Shown: piece after piece, positions 17,142 through 25,834 of the stretch
Position numbering within the stretch: position 1 is the first letter of the stretch
Layout: every line of letters begins with the position of its first letter
Assembly: GCF_902859895.1 (NCBI RefSeq)
Contig: NZ_CADIKM010000008.1
Coordinates: 1 to 64,000, forward strand
DNA length: 64,000 bases
Direction of reading: 5' to 3'
Origin: Pararobbsia alpina
GTDB lineage: Bacteria; Pseudomonadota; Gammaproteobacteria; Burkholderiales; Burkholderiaceae
Made by a program: the position numbers and the translations under genes
The notes under the pieces: model-generated
Databases searched by the model: none
Told to the model about the DNA's origin: nothing
The model's input: only the letters and a program-made list of their open reading frames with translations

Positions 17142-19095
17142 TTACGAGTCAATGTGCACGGACACGCCAGTGGGCATATAGGCAGGCGTCGCTTTGTGGC
17201 CATCGACCGTGATCGTCGTGAACTGCTTCATCACGCCGTTGCCGTCGATGAGGTCGATGGTGTCGCCGACCTTGGGAGCGTAGCCGTTTACGAATTTCAC
17301 ATGCAGCGTGCCGCCGGCAATGGTCAGCTGGTCACCCACGCGCAGCTGGCCAGCGCCGGTACCGTCGATGTCGAGTTCAAGCGTCGTACCGGCGAGTTGC
17401 GTGTACTTGCCGACGATGGTCACGGGCGACGACGCGGCAATGATGACCCCGCCTGCCCCCACATACACATCGCCTGCGCCGAACGCCTTCGGGGAATCCG
17501 CTTCAAGCACGCCGCCGCTCACTTGAGCGCCACCCGACCAGGTATTGTTTCCGGCGAGCTTCAAGGTGCCGCTGCCCTGCAGCGTCAACTTGCCCGTGCC
17601 GGAAATGTCGTTGCGCCACAAATCCGAGGCGCTGAAGCTGCCCTGGGACGCATCCATCGAAACGGTGACCTTGCCGTAGAACGCGCCGTATCCGTCTGCA
17701 GCCGCAAACATGTTCAGGCGACCCCACCCTTCCGCATCGTCCATCACCGGATATCCGGAAGGAAGCTCGGTGGTCTTCAGGACAACGCGGCGCTGATTAG
17801 CATTCAGATACGGGAAGCGCGTCTCCAGCAATACCTCCGCGCCCTTCGGCACGACGGGAGGCGCATCGGTTGACTCGATCGGGGCAAAGCCGAACGTCAT
17901 GCGGCGAATGAAGTCCGCCTTGTTCGTCGCGTAGTCGGCGAAGCGGTCCGTTGCCGCCGTGCCTGAGTGGGCGAAAGCGGCGAACGTCGCCGGAGTCGTG
18001 TTCGTCAGTTGCATCAGGCCCGCGTGCGCCTGGGCAAATGCCGCGCTCTTGAGCGTGGCATTGTTCGGGTCGGAGAGATTCGCGGCAGCCGCTGCAAGCG
18101 CGAACATCCGACCGCTAATGACATCGAGCGGGGAGTGCATACCGGCAAAAATGCGGTTCTCGCCGAGTTCGAGTCCGCGGCTTGCCATCTCCTGGTACCG
18201 CTCCGGCAGCACGTAGGCCATCGTCATGGAATCGCGCATGGCTTCGGCCTCGTGACCACTGATATAGCCACCATCGGTCGCGGGCGCCGTGCTCTCTGCT
18301 GGCACGAGCGTCGGATCGACCACGACACTGGTGCTCCAGCGATACGGGCGCGCGTATTTGTAGAAGCGCTTGGCCGGTTCGGTGGACGCGTTGTTGCCCA
18401 TCGCAGTCAGCAGGTCAACCACCTGGCCAAAACTGGTGTTGCCGCTGCTCGTGCCGACACCGACATTGTTGCCCGTGTCGTTGTACAGGATGGTCGTCGC
18501 GTCGGCCGGAATTGACGTGATAGTCGTGGTCTGCTGTGATGCGGTGCGCCATGCACTGGTAAGCGGCCCCATGCCGTCTGCCACGCTATAGCCCTTGCCG
18601 CGCCGGTCGTCGTAATAGGCTGCATCGGCCTGTGCCTGCGTGCGGGTCGTCGTCTCATTGACCACGAACTGGATGTTGGCCGTGTGCACGGCACTGTTCA
18701 GAACCGCTCCGCCCGGTGTGCCGTCGTTCGGCAGGCCCGTCCACGTCGACTGCACGACAGCCGGAAAGGAGCCGTTGGCCGGGGCGGGGGCGCCCGCGTC
18801 GACAATCTCGGTCAGCGGTTGCCAGATGTCGAGGAATCTCGACACGACACGCACCCCCGCATTCGTGCTCAGCGTCGCAAATCGTGCATCCCCTCTCTGG
18901 TTGCTTGCAATGTTGTCGACGAATGCAGGCACGTCAGGGATCGCCGCGGCATCGACGAAGGCGGGGTCGGTGGGGGGGCGGAGGAATCGACGACGTCGCC
19001 GTGGAGGGATCATTGCTGCCGCCGCATGCGGCTAGCGCTGCAACGCTCGAAAGTACGGCAACGCGAACTGGAAAAGGGATGCGAAAACCGGCCAT
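17142..19095 (-). pseudogene. Lipoprotein acid phosphatase (PAP2 family) with passenger repeats, frameshifted at a C7 tract
   Basis: The main frame (17142-19013) has the complete PAP2/class A acid phosphatase signature: K215-x6-R222-P223 (KRFYKYARP), S252-G253-H254, and R287-x5-H293-x3-D297 (RIFAGMHSPLD). After residue 470 come autotransporter-type passenger repeats (GTGKLTLQGSGTLKLAGNN, SGGVLEAD) but no beta-barrel. A lipoprotein signal begins at ATG 19095, preceded by AAAGAGA: VAVLSSVAALAACGGSND, with lipobox LAAC. It is one frame off and joins the main frame only if the seven C at 18972-18978 become six (or nine). The gene is therefore broken, phase-variable or misread. Without the head, translation would give a cytoplasmic, probably useless protein. 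Confidence 0.8.
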
Positions 19096-19223
19096 AACAC
19101 GTCTCTTTTATGAGATTGAAAGCGACGGATTATGAATATGAAAAATGACAGTAATGTTGATGCCTCAACCACCGACGCTTCGCTATGCGAGAAACGTGAC
19201 AGAGGGCAACGGCGCCACCAGAA

Positions 19224-19255
19224 ACGAAAAAGGGCTTAGCCGAAGCTAAGCCCTT
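19224..19255 (-). terminator. Rho-independent terminator of tRNA-Lys
   Basis: Minus strand: AAGGGCTTAGC, loop TTCG, GCTAAGCCCTT followed by T-rich sequence. Perfect 11-bp stem with a stable tetraloop, 9 bases past the CCA end. Confidence 0.93.
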
Positions 19256-19263
19256 GAATCCTT

Positions 19264-19339
19264 TGGTAGGCCGTGCGGGACTCGAACCTGCGACCAACGG
19301 ATTAAAAGTCCGCTGCTCTACCAACTGAGCTAACGACCC
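19264..19339 (-). tRNA. tRNA-Lys (anticodon UUU)
   Basis: 76 nt with encoded CCA. Starts GGGTCGTTAGCTCAG, anticodon loop CTTTTAA (TTT), T arm GGTTCGAGTCC, acceptor 3' strand ACGGCCT plus A and CCA. Its 3' part is duplicated in degenerate form at 16979-17026. Confidence 0.97.
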
Positions 19340-19352
19340 AAAAGAGTCGAGT

Positions 19353-19381
19353 ATTATAAAAACTGCTTGGGGTTACGTCAA
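19353..19381 (-). promoter_or_regulatory. Sigma-70 promoter of tRNA-Lys
   Basis: Minus strand TTGACG (19376-19381), 17-base spacer, TATAAT (19353-19358). Near-perfect consensus; predicted transcription start is about 6 bases before the mature tRNA. Confidence 0.9.
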
Positions 19382-19497
19382 CCCAGGATCGCAGCCCTCA
19401 CAAAACTCGCCACATCCCGAAAACGAGGACCACACGGTGGCCCTCATCCACGGTCGCACAAATCGCTAACCTTCACACGCGAAGAACACCGCAAGGT

Positions 19498-20247
19498 TCA
19501 ACGAACCTGACTCAGCTTGCCCTGGGCAGTCTGAGCCGCTTCAGTGTTCGCATACTGCGCGATGATCTGCTGCAACGTCTTGCGTGCCGCGGCTTTCTGG
19601 CCCTGTTCAATCTGGTTCTGGGCAATCGCGAGCAACGCCTCCGGAGCCCGGGGATGGGTCGGATAGTTGTTCACGACGCCTTGCAGCACCGTAGTCGAGG
19701 CCTTGTAGTCGCGTTGCGCATACAGGCAGTTACCGAGCCAGTACTGTGCGGTCGGTTGATACGGACTCTGCGGAAACTTCTGCACAAAGTCACGGAACGA
19801 CGACGTCGCGTTCTTGAAGTCACCATTCTTGAACTGCTGAAGCGCGGCGTTGAACGCGTCCGATTCGCCCGGCTGCACCGTCCCTTGCAAGCCATCCACC
19901 GTCGCCTGCTGCGGTTCGAGTTTCTGCAAGCGCGAGTTCAGATCGGTGTAGTAATCCTTCTGCGCCTTCTGCAGCGTGGCGACCTGGTTGGCGAGGTCCT
20001 CGTTCTGCCCGCGCAGCGTGGCAACCTGTTGCTGCAACGTTGCCAACTGATTGGACTGGTCGAGGATCGTGCGCTGCGCCGCCGAGATCTGACCGGTTTG
20101 CTGATCAGTCTTGGCGCGCAGGTCGAGAATCGCCTGGCGGGCTTCGTTATCGTCGAATACACCTGCATGGACCGGCACTGCCGCCAGGGTCAGGCCAGCC
20201 GCGCAGGCGGCTGCGGATGCCCGCAGCCAGCTCATACGAAACAGCAT
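19498..20247 (-). CDS. cpoB: CpoB (YbgF), Tol-Pal-associated coordinator of peptidoglycan synthesis
   Basis: 249 residues. Signal peptide 1-28 (AAACAAGLTLAAVPVHA), N-terminal coiled coil about 35-110 (Q-rich, with TLQQQVATLRGQNEDLANQV), and C-terminal TPR repeats (residues 128-245: YQPTAQYWLGNCLYAQRDYK). It links outer-membrane constriction by Tol-Pal to septal peptidoglycan synthesis by PBP1B. Last gene of the tol operon, 15 bases after pal. Confidence 0.93.
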   Translation of the reverse strand: MLFRMSWLRASAAACAAGLTLAAVPVHAGVFDDNEARQAILDLRAKTDQQTGQISAAQRTILDQSNQLATLQQQVATLRGQNEDLANQVATLQKAQKDYYTDLNSRLQKLEPQQATVDGLQGTVQPGESDAFNAALQQFKNGDFKNATSSFRDFVQKFPQSPYQPTAQYWLGNCLYAQRDYKASTTVLQGVVNNYPTHPRAPEALLAIAQNQIEQGQKAAARKTLQQIIAQYANTEAAQTAQGKLSQVR

Positions 20248-20262
20248 TGGGCATCCTTCCGT

Positions 20263-20772
20263 TTATTGGTAAACCAGATCGGCGCGGCGGTTCTGCGCCC
20301 ATGCGGCTTCATCATGACCGTCGGCCTGCGGCTTTTCCTTGCCGAGGCTCACAGCTTCCATTTGCGAATCGGGAACGCCGAGCAGCGACAGTGCCTTGCG
20401 AACCGCTTCAGCACGCTTCTGACCCAGCGCCAGATTGTATTCGCTCGTGCCACGTTCGTCGGTATTGCCCTGGATCAGCACGTGACGCTGCGGATGCGAC
20501 TTCAGGTACTGGGCATGTTGACCCAGCAGTTGCTGATAGTCGTCCTTGACCGAATAGCTGTCGAAATCGAAATAGATGCTGCGCTTGGCGAGCGGGCTGT
20601 TCGGATCGTTGAGCGGATCGACGTTCACTTGCTGAACGTCGCTCGGGCTCGGTTGGGTGCTGACCGCGCCGGTCTTGGCATTGGCGTTTTCGTCGAGCTT
20701 GACGCCCTGGTGGCAAGCCGCGAGCAGGCCGACGAGGGCCGTGACGAGGATCAGACGAAGTTTGGAAATCAT
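20263..20772 (-). CDS. pal: Peptidoglycan-associated lipoprotein Pal
   Basis: 169 residues. Lipobox GLLAAC with the modified Cys at 20. OmpA-like peptidoglycan-binding domain about 60-169, with SIYFDFDSYSV, GNTDERGTSEYNLALGQKRA and the NRRADLVY end. It anchors the outer membrane to peptidoglycan and cycles between TolB and the cell wall. 136 bases separate it from tolB upstream, more than elsewhere in the operon. Confidence 0.97.
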   Translation of the reverse strand: MISKLRLILVTALVGLLAACHQGVKLDENANAKTGAVSTQPSPSDVQQVNVDPLNDPNSPLAKRSIYFDFDSYSVKDDYQQLLGQHAQYLKSHPQRHVLIQGNTDERGTSEYNLALGQKRAEAVRKALSLLGVPDSQMEAVSLGKEKPQADGHDEAAWAQNRRADLVYQ

Positions 20773-20908
20773 TTTGGAACTCTCCTTGTGTTATTGCGTA
20801 AAGCCGTACGACATATACGACATTGCGTGCGGGGCTACATTCCTGCTGCCCCCGTGCTGCGAAAAAAGCTTTCAGGCCGCTGTCGGCGCGGGTGCGCCGA
20901 CATCGGGC

Positions 20909-22222
20909 CTACTGCATAAACGGTCCCCACGACGGATGGCTGACATCGCCACCACGAACCGACAAAATTTGATGTGTCGTACCGTCCACCGAAACGGCGG
21001 CAAGCACCGCGCGGCCGCCCGATTGCGTCGCATAAAGAATGTACTGGCCATTCGCGGCAAAGCTCGGAGATTCGTCGTGCGTCGTATCCGTCAGTGCAGT
21101 CGCATCTCCGCTCGAGAGGTCCTGGACGTAAAGTTTGAAGCCGCCCCCGACGCGCGAGATATAGGCGAGATACTTGCCGTCCTGACTGATTTGCGGGCTT
21201 GTATTGTAAGAGCCATGGAAGGTTACGCGCTGAGCCCCCCCGGCCGACTCGCCCTGTGCAGACATCTTGTAGATCTGCGGCTGGCCGCCCCGGTCGCTCG
21301 TGAAATAGATCGACTGGCCGTCCGGCGAGAAGTCGGGCTCGGTATCGATGCCGCCCGTCTGCGTGAGGCGGCGCAGACCCGAACCGTCGGAGTTGACGAC
21401 GTAGATCTGCGTGTTGCCGGTCAAGGTCAGGGCGACGGCCAGGTGGCGGCCGTCCGGCGACCATGCCGGCGCGCTGTTGTTGCCCTTCTGGTCGGAGATC
21501 ATCACGCGCTTGCCGGTCGGCAGGTCATGCACGTAGACGATCGGCTTTTTCTTCTCGAATGAGACGTAGGCGACCTTGGTGCCGTCCGGTGACCACGACG
21601 GCGAAATGATCGGCTCGGGGCTCGACAGCGCGATGTGCTCGTTCTGGCCGTCCGAGTCGGAAATCTTCAGTTGGTAGCGATTGCCCACGCGCTGGACGTA
21701 CGACAGGCGCGTCGCGAACGCGCCGCGCACGCCTAGCAGCTTCTGATAGATATAGTCGGAGATCTTGTGCGCGGTCATCCGCAGATTGTTCTGCGAACTG
21801 GTCAAAGCAAGGCCACCAAGGCTTTCCTGCTTGACCGTGTCGTAGAGGCGGAAGCGCACGTCGTAGTCGCCATTGGCGAGTTTCGTGACGCTGCCACCGA
21901 CAAACGCTTGGGCGCCCTTGGCTTTCCAGCCGGCGAGATCGACCGAATCGGTCTCGCTGACCGGATTCGAGCCCGCATCAATGCTGGAGAAGCGCCCGCT
22001 GTTCTGAAGGTCGGCGCGCACGATGGCGCTAATTTGCTGAGGTGCCGTGCCTTCATTCGTGAAAGGCGCGATCGCAATCGGATACAGATTGGAGCCGACA
22101 CCGGTGATGTCGACTGTCAGGTCCGCCTGGGCGGACCCCGATGCGGCTGCAAAAGCCGCAAAACTTGTCAGGAGGATGGCCCGTAAGCCCAGAAATTTAA
22201 TCACTCGTTTGAATACACTCAT
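20909..22222 (-). CDS. tolB: TolB periplasmic beta-propeller protein
   Basis: 437 residues from ATG 22222; an upstream extension in the same frame lacks signal-like features. Signal peptide about 1-33 ending SGSAQADL. N-terminal alpha/beta domain ([20 protein letters not shown]) followed by six propeller blades with repeated SPDG motifs ([42 protein letters not shown]). It binds Pal and TolA. Part of the tol operon, between tolA and pal. Confidence 0.96.
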   Translation of the reverse strand: MSVFKRVIKFLGLRAILLTSFAAFAAASGSAQADLTVDITGVGSNLYPIAIAPFTNEGTAPQQISAIVRADLQNSGRFSSIDAGSNPVSETDSVDLAGWKAKGAQAFVGGSVTKLANGDYDVRFRLYDTVKQESLGGLALTSSQNNLRMTAHKISDYIYQKLLGVRGAFATRLSYVQRVGNRYQLKISDSDGQNEHIALSSPEPIISPSWSPDGTKVAYVSFEKKKPIVYVHDLPTGKRVMISDQKGNNSAPAWSPDGRHLAVALTLTGNTQIYVVNSDGSGLRRLTQTGGIDTEPDFSPDGQSIYFTSDRGGQPQIYKMSAQGESAGGAQRVTFHGSYNTSPQISQDGKYLAYISRVGGGFKLYVQDLSSGDATALTDTTHDESPSFAANGQYILYATQSGGRAVLAAVSVDGTTHQILSVRGGDVSHPSWGPFMQ

Positions 22223-22498
22223 GCTCTTTTCGTAAAAGGCGAGAAAAAAAGGGGGCGCGCCTGACGCTTCAGAGCTAGACAGAACTACCGGCTTAACGTT
22301 CCACCGATGATATCTGACAAGCCTGGCGCGCCATTCCGACTGATCCGGCGAACCACCCGGTCGACCTGACATTCAGCGGCCCGTTGTATAAGAAAGAACC
22401 ATGCCAGTTTTGCTCCGATGCCCCCTTTGTTGCTGACGCTTGTCGCGACGGGCCACCCTCTCGCGGAGGGCAGTCGTCGTGACGTGCGATTCTTCTCA

Positions 22499-23533
22499 TC
22501 AACCCGCCATTCCGATATCCTTCGGCCGGAAGCGGATCTGGAAGCTGCGCGGCGCCTTGCCATCGACATCGCGCGGCATCGGGTCGGAAGCCTGCACGGC
22601 GCGCAGCACAGCATCGTCCCACGCTTGATTGCCGCTCGACGAGCTGAGCCGTGCTGACAAGATCGTGCCGTCCGGCGCGCACGAAACCGACACCACCGCC
22701 GCCGGATTGCCATCAACCGCGCCCGAGAAGGTGATGTTCGGCTTCACGCGCTGGCGAACCTTGTCTGCATAGCCCGGCGAGCCGTTGCCACCGCCGCCCG
22801 TCGCGCTGCCCGTCGTACCCGCGCCCGTACCGGTCGTCTCGCCCGAGCCCGCCGCCCCTTGCAGTGCGGCCAGCCGTGCGTGACGAGCCTGATCGGCCGC
22901 GGCCTTCGCCTTGGCGTCGGCTTCCTGCTTGGCCTTGGCGGCTTTCTGCTGATCCGTTTTCGCCTGATCGGCCTTTTGCTGGTCAGCTCTCTGCTGCGCG
23001 GCAAGCTGTTGCTGTTGCTGCTGCTCGAGCTGCTGCTTGCGCTTGTCGGCTTCGAGCTGTGCCTGCTTCAACGCTGCGGCTTGCGCGGCCTTGTCGGCCG
23101 CGTCGCGTGCCGCCTTTTGTTTGGCGAGCGCGGCTTGCTGGTCGGCGAGTTCCTTCTGGCGTGCAACCTCCTGCTGCTGCAGTTTCAGTTGGGCCTGTCT
23201 CTGTTGTTCGGCGAGGAGCGCGGCTTCCTTCTGCTGCTGTTCGATCTGCTTGCGTTTGGCCTGCTGCAGGGCGATGTCGGCATCCTCCGGCGGCGGTGGC
23301 GGCGGCGCGGGTTGCACCGGCGCTGGCGCGACCGGCACGGGCGGGGTCGGGGCAAGGACGCTCGTGTCGGTCCACAACTCGGCTTCCGAACCGGTCGGCG
23401 AGCTGTTCTTCCAATGGATGCCGAAGAACAGGAAAGCCGCGAGCAGCGCATGCATCACGACGGCCAGAGCAAGCGCACGCCACGTGCCGCGCTCGCGCGG
23501 TGGCCGGGCCGGGTAGGTAGCGCGCTTCATCAT
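22499..23533 (-). CDS. tolA: TolA energy-transducing membrane protein
   Basis: 344 residues. One membrane helix (about 18-40, WRALALAVVMHALLAAFLFF) containing the His of the SHLS-like interaction motif region; proline-rich linker (PPPPPPEDAD); a long Gln/Lys/Ala-rich helical domain (about 85-220); a Gly/Thr/Ala hinge; and the TolA C-terminal domain (about 250-344, VSVSCAPDGTILSARLSSSS). It spans the periplasm and contacts TolB and Pal under proton-motive force from TolQR. The start ATGATGA overlaps the tolR stop. Confidence 0.93.
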   Translation of the reverse strand: MMKRATYPARPPRERGTWRALALAVVMHALLAAFLFFGIHWKNSSPTGSEAELWTDTSVLAPTPPVPVAPAPVQPAPPPPPPEDADIALQQAKRKQIEQQQKEAALLAEQQRQAQLKLQQQEVARQKELADQQAALAKQKAARDAADKAAQAAALKQAQLEADKRKQQLEQQQQQQLAAQQRADQQKADQAKTDQQKAAKAKQEADAKAKAAADQARHARLAALQGAAGSGETTGTGAGTTGSATGGGGNGSPGYADKVRQRVKPNITFSGAVDGNPAAVVSVSCAPDGTILSARLSSSSGNQAWDDAVLRAVQASDPMPRDVDGKAPRSFQIRFRPKDIGMAG

Positions 23534-23973
23534 TTCGCCTTGACGAGCAGGCCCACGCGCTTGACCCCAAGCGACTTGAGATCAGACATCACGTTCATCA
23601 CGGTGTCGTACTGGACTGTCTTGTCGGCCGCGATGACCACCGGTTGGTCGGGGTTGCTCTGGGTGCGCAGGCCGACGAAGTTCTTGAGATCGGCCTCCGT
23701 CATCTGCTGTTCGTGCGAACCGTTATCGTCCTTGTAGCGCACCGAGACCACGCCGCCTGCCTTGATGTTGACGACCAGCGGCGGCGTTTGCTGCTCCTGC
23801 GCGCTGCCGCCGACGCTCGGCAGGTTGATCACCGACGGCGCGACCAGCGGTGCCGTGACCATGAAGATCACGAGCAGCACGAGCATCACGTCGATATAGG
23901 GCACCACGTTGATGTCGGACATCGCGCGGCGGCGACGACTGCTGCGCATGCCCGAATGAGTACCTCCAGCCAT
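23530..23973 (-). CDS. tolR: TolR proton-channel subunit
   Basis: 147 residues. One transmembrane helix with the essential aspartate (D28 in NVVPYIDVMLVLLVIFMV), then a periplasmic ExbD/TolR domain (VVIAADKTVQYDTVMNVMSD). With TolQ it forms the proton-driven stator energising TolA. An alternative start eight codons in (MRSSRRRR) is possible. 9 bases after tolQ. Confidence 0.96.
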   Translation of the reverse strand: MAGGTHSGMRSSRRRRAMSDINVVPYIDVMLVLLVIFMVTAPLVAPSVINLPSVGGSAQEQQTPPLVVNIKAGGVVSVRYKDDNGSHEQQMTEADLKNFVGLRTQSNPDQPVVIAADKTVQYDTVMNVMSDLKSLGVKRVGLLVKAK

Positions 23974-23982
23974 CGAACGCTC

Positions 23983-24660
23983 CTAGTGAGATTGGCGTTG
24001 CAGAATGTTCGTGAACTCTTCGACGAAGGTCTCGAAGCGGCTCGCCAGACGGTCGATATCGTGTGAATACCGGTTGTAGGCGACCACGGCCGGGATCGCG
24101 GCGAACAGGCCGATCGCGGTGGCGGTTAGGGCTTCCGCGATGCCCGGTGCGACGCTCGCGAGCGTGGCCTGCTGGACATTGGAGAGGCCCGTAAACGCAT
24201 TCATGATCCCCCAGACCGTGCCGAACAGGCCGATGTACGGGCTGACCGAACCGACCGAAGCGAGGAAGGCCAGATTGCTTTCGAGCACGTCGAGCTCGCG
24301 CTGGAACGCGGCGCGCATCGCCCGGCGTGCGCCGTCGAGGACCAGGCCGGGATCGCTCAGGCGTTTTTCCTTGGCCTTCAGGAACTCGCGCATGCCGGAC
24401 TCGAAGATGCGTTCGAGCGCCCCGATCGAGTGACGGCTGTTCGCGGCGCTCTGATACAGGGTCTGCAGGTCGCCGCCCGACCAGAAGTCGCGTTCGAAAC
24501 GCTCGGTCTGCGAGGTTGCGCGCCGGATTGCAAACCACTTACGGAAAATATACGTCCATGAAAGGAGCGACAGCAGCAGCAGGAGCGCCATGACCGCCTG
24601 TGCAAGCAGGCTGGCGTTCAGCACGAGGGAAATGATCGACAGGTCTTGTGCGTTGTTCAT
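23983..24660 (-). CDS. tolQ: TolQ proton-channel subunit
   Basis: 225 residues from ATG 24660 (MNNAQDLSIISLVLNASL). Three membrane helices in the MotA/TolQ/ExbB pattern: about 15-37, then a cytoplasmic loop, then two helices around 133-200 (YIGLFGTVWGIMNAFTGLS and ATAIGLFAAIPAVVAYNRYS with conserved Thr and Pro). It forms the pentameric stator around TolR. First membrane gene of the operon; the 282 bases upstream to ybgC contain no gene. Confidence 0.96.
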   Translation of the reverse strand: MNNAQDLSIISLVLNASLLAQAVMALLLLLSLLSWTYIFRKWFAIRRATSQTERFERDFWSGGDLQTLYQSAANSRHSIGALERIFESGMREFLKAKEKRLSDPGLVLDGARRAMRAAFQRELDVLESNLAFLASVGSVSPYIGLFGTVWGIMNAFTGLSNVQQATLASVAPGIAEALTATAIGLFAAIPAVVAYNRYSHDIDRLASRFETFVEEFTNILQRQSH

Positions 24661-24942
24661 AAAGGTTTGCAGGGTTTCGCCCGCATGAGCCGGGAGCCGG
24701 CCGAGCGTCAAGTGAATGTCGATACCACGGCCCGCAGTACATGTCGGGCCGGGTGGCAGCTATCTATCTAACAGGGTTTCGGTCGTCAGGGTCAAAAAAA
24801 CCGAAATTGGCACGAGTCACGCGGAGCCGGAATCCAGGCGGTGGTGGGTCCTTGCGAAAAAGGACAAGTCTTAGTATCGCTGCTGCGCAATGAGTTCATC
24901 GTCCTGACTTCATGGGTCATCTTTGATCGTCATCATCCATTG

Positions 24943-25452
24943 CTAATCCTGACGAGCCGCGACCAACGGGCCGCGACTCGGCTCCCCGTCCGGGGGATCG
25001 TCATCCGGCGGACCCATACTCGGCCCCACATTCAACGCCGCAAACGTATCAGATGGAATCGCGGCGGGCTTCATTGTCGTGCGATCGACACAGCCTACCC
25101 GGATCGTCCCGCCCGCGAGCAGCTTTCCTTCACACCATGCCTGCTGCTCGAAATCGACCGAGGCGCGACCGATGCGGCCCACGCGGGTCGTAATCTCGAG
25201 CCAGTCGTCGAGCCGTGCCGGGGCGTGATAGTCGAGCGCGGTTCCCCGCACGACGAACATCGTGCCGCTCGCCTCGGTGAGCGCACGCTGGCTCACGCCG
25301 CACGCGCGCAGCCATTCCGTGCGTGCTCGCTCAAAGTATTTGAGGTAGTTCGCATAGAAGACGATGCCGCCCATGTCGGTGTCTTCGAAATAAACGCGGA
25401 TCCTCCAGACGAAAGCGTCCGGCCGCGCGGCGGATTGGGCAATCGAGTTCAT
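24943..25452 (-). CDS. ybgC: YbgC-type acyl-CoA thioesterase
   Basis: 169 residues, hot-dog fold. Catalytic-loop signature YFEDTDMGGIVFYANYLKYF (Asp in DTD) and the helix ERARTEWL. It hydrolyses short-chain acyl-CoA and is usually the leader of the tol-pal cluster, linked to phospholipid metabolism. The C-terminal about 25 residues are Pro/Asp-rich (GPPDDDPPDGEPSRG), longer than in E. coli YbgC and probably disordered. Confidence 0.93.
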   Translation of the reverse strand: MNSIAQSAARPDAFVWRIRVYFEDTDMGGIVFYANYLKYFERARTEWLRACGVSQRALTEASGTMFVVRGTALDYHAPARLDDWLEITTRVGRIGRASVDFEQQAWCEGKLLAGGTIRVGCVDRTTMKPAAIPSDTFAALNVGPSMGPPDDDPPDGEPSRGPLVAARQD

Positions 25453-25557
25453 CCGTGCATTTTACCGAAAACATCGACCGGTTCGTGCCGGATGGCCATC
25501 CGGCCATGTTCCAAACGGTTGGCGGCCCCTGCGCAAGGGGGCTGCGGGCGCCCGAGA

Positions 25558-25586
25558 TTGCCTATTGACGCGTCATCCAATACACT
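25558..25586 (+). promoter_or_regulatory. Predicted promoter for the glyA leader
   Basis: TTGCCT at 25558-25563, 17-base spacer, TACACT at 25581-25586. Transcription would start near 25593, exactly where the ZTP riboswitch begins. Confidence 0.55.
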
Positions 25587-25593
25587 ACCGCCG

Positions 25594-25690
25594 AAACCCT
25601 GTGTGACTGGCGATAGCGACTTTTTTCAAGTCCGAGGTGGGCCACCACCGTGAAGCGCAGGGGTGTTTTCAGCCGTTCGCCTGGGCAGCC
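25594..25690 (+). promoter_or_regulatory. ZTP (pfl) riboswitch upstream of glyA
   Basis: The leader carries the conserved pieces of the ZTP aptamer in order: GTGACTGGCG (25603-25612); a P1/P2-type arm with a T-rich insertion; GGTGG...CCACC (from 25637); then GAAGCGC; and the pseudoknot part GCCGTTCGCCTGGGCA (25672-25687). The aptamer senses the purine precursor ZMP/ZTP, which builds up when 10-formyl-THF is short, and switches on folate and one-carbon genes. glyA is one of its established targets. No T-tailed terminator is obvious in the 145 bases between aptamer and ATG, so control is probably translational or by another route. Confidence 0.82.
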
Positions 25691-25834
25691 ATGACTCGAT
25701 GCGTGTGCGAAACTTTGCATTCCGCGCCGGTTCGCTCGGTTGTCCGCAGGCTATCCCGCCTTCGTACTGCCTTTCCGAGCCGTTCGCGACACCCACGCGA
25801 GCCAGGCCGAACCCCCATTGTCAACGGAATTGCC

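Noticed and set aside
25637..25834. N-terminal extension of glyA
   Set aside because: It overlaps the riboswitch, and the family starts at [13 protein letters not shown].
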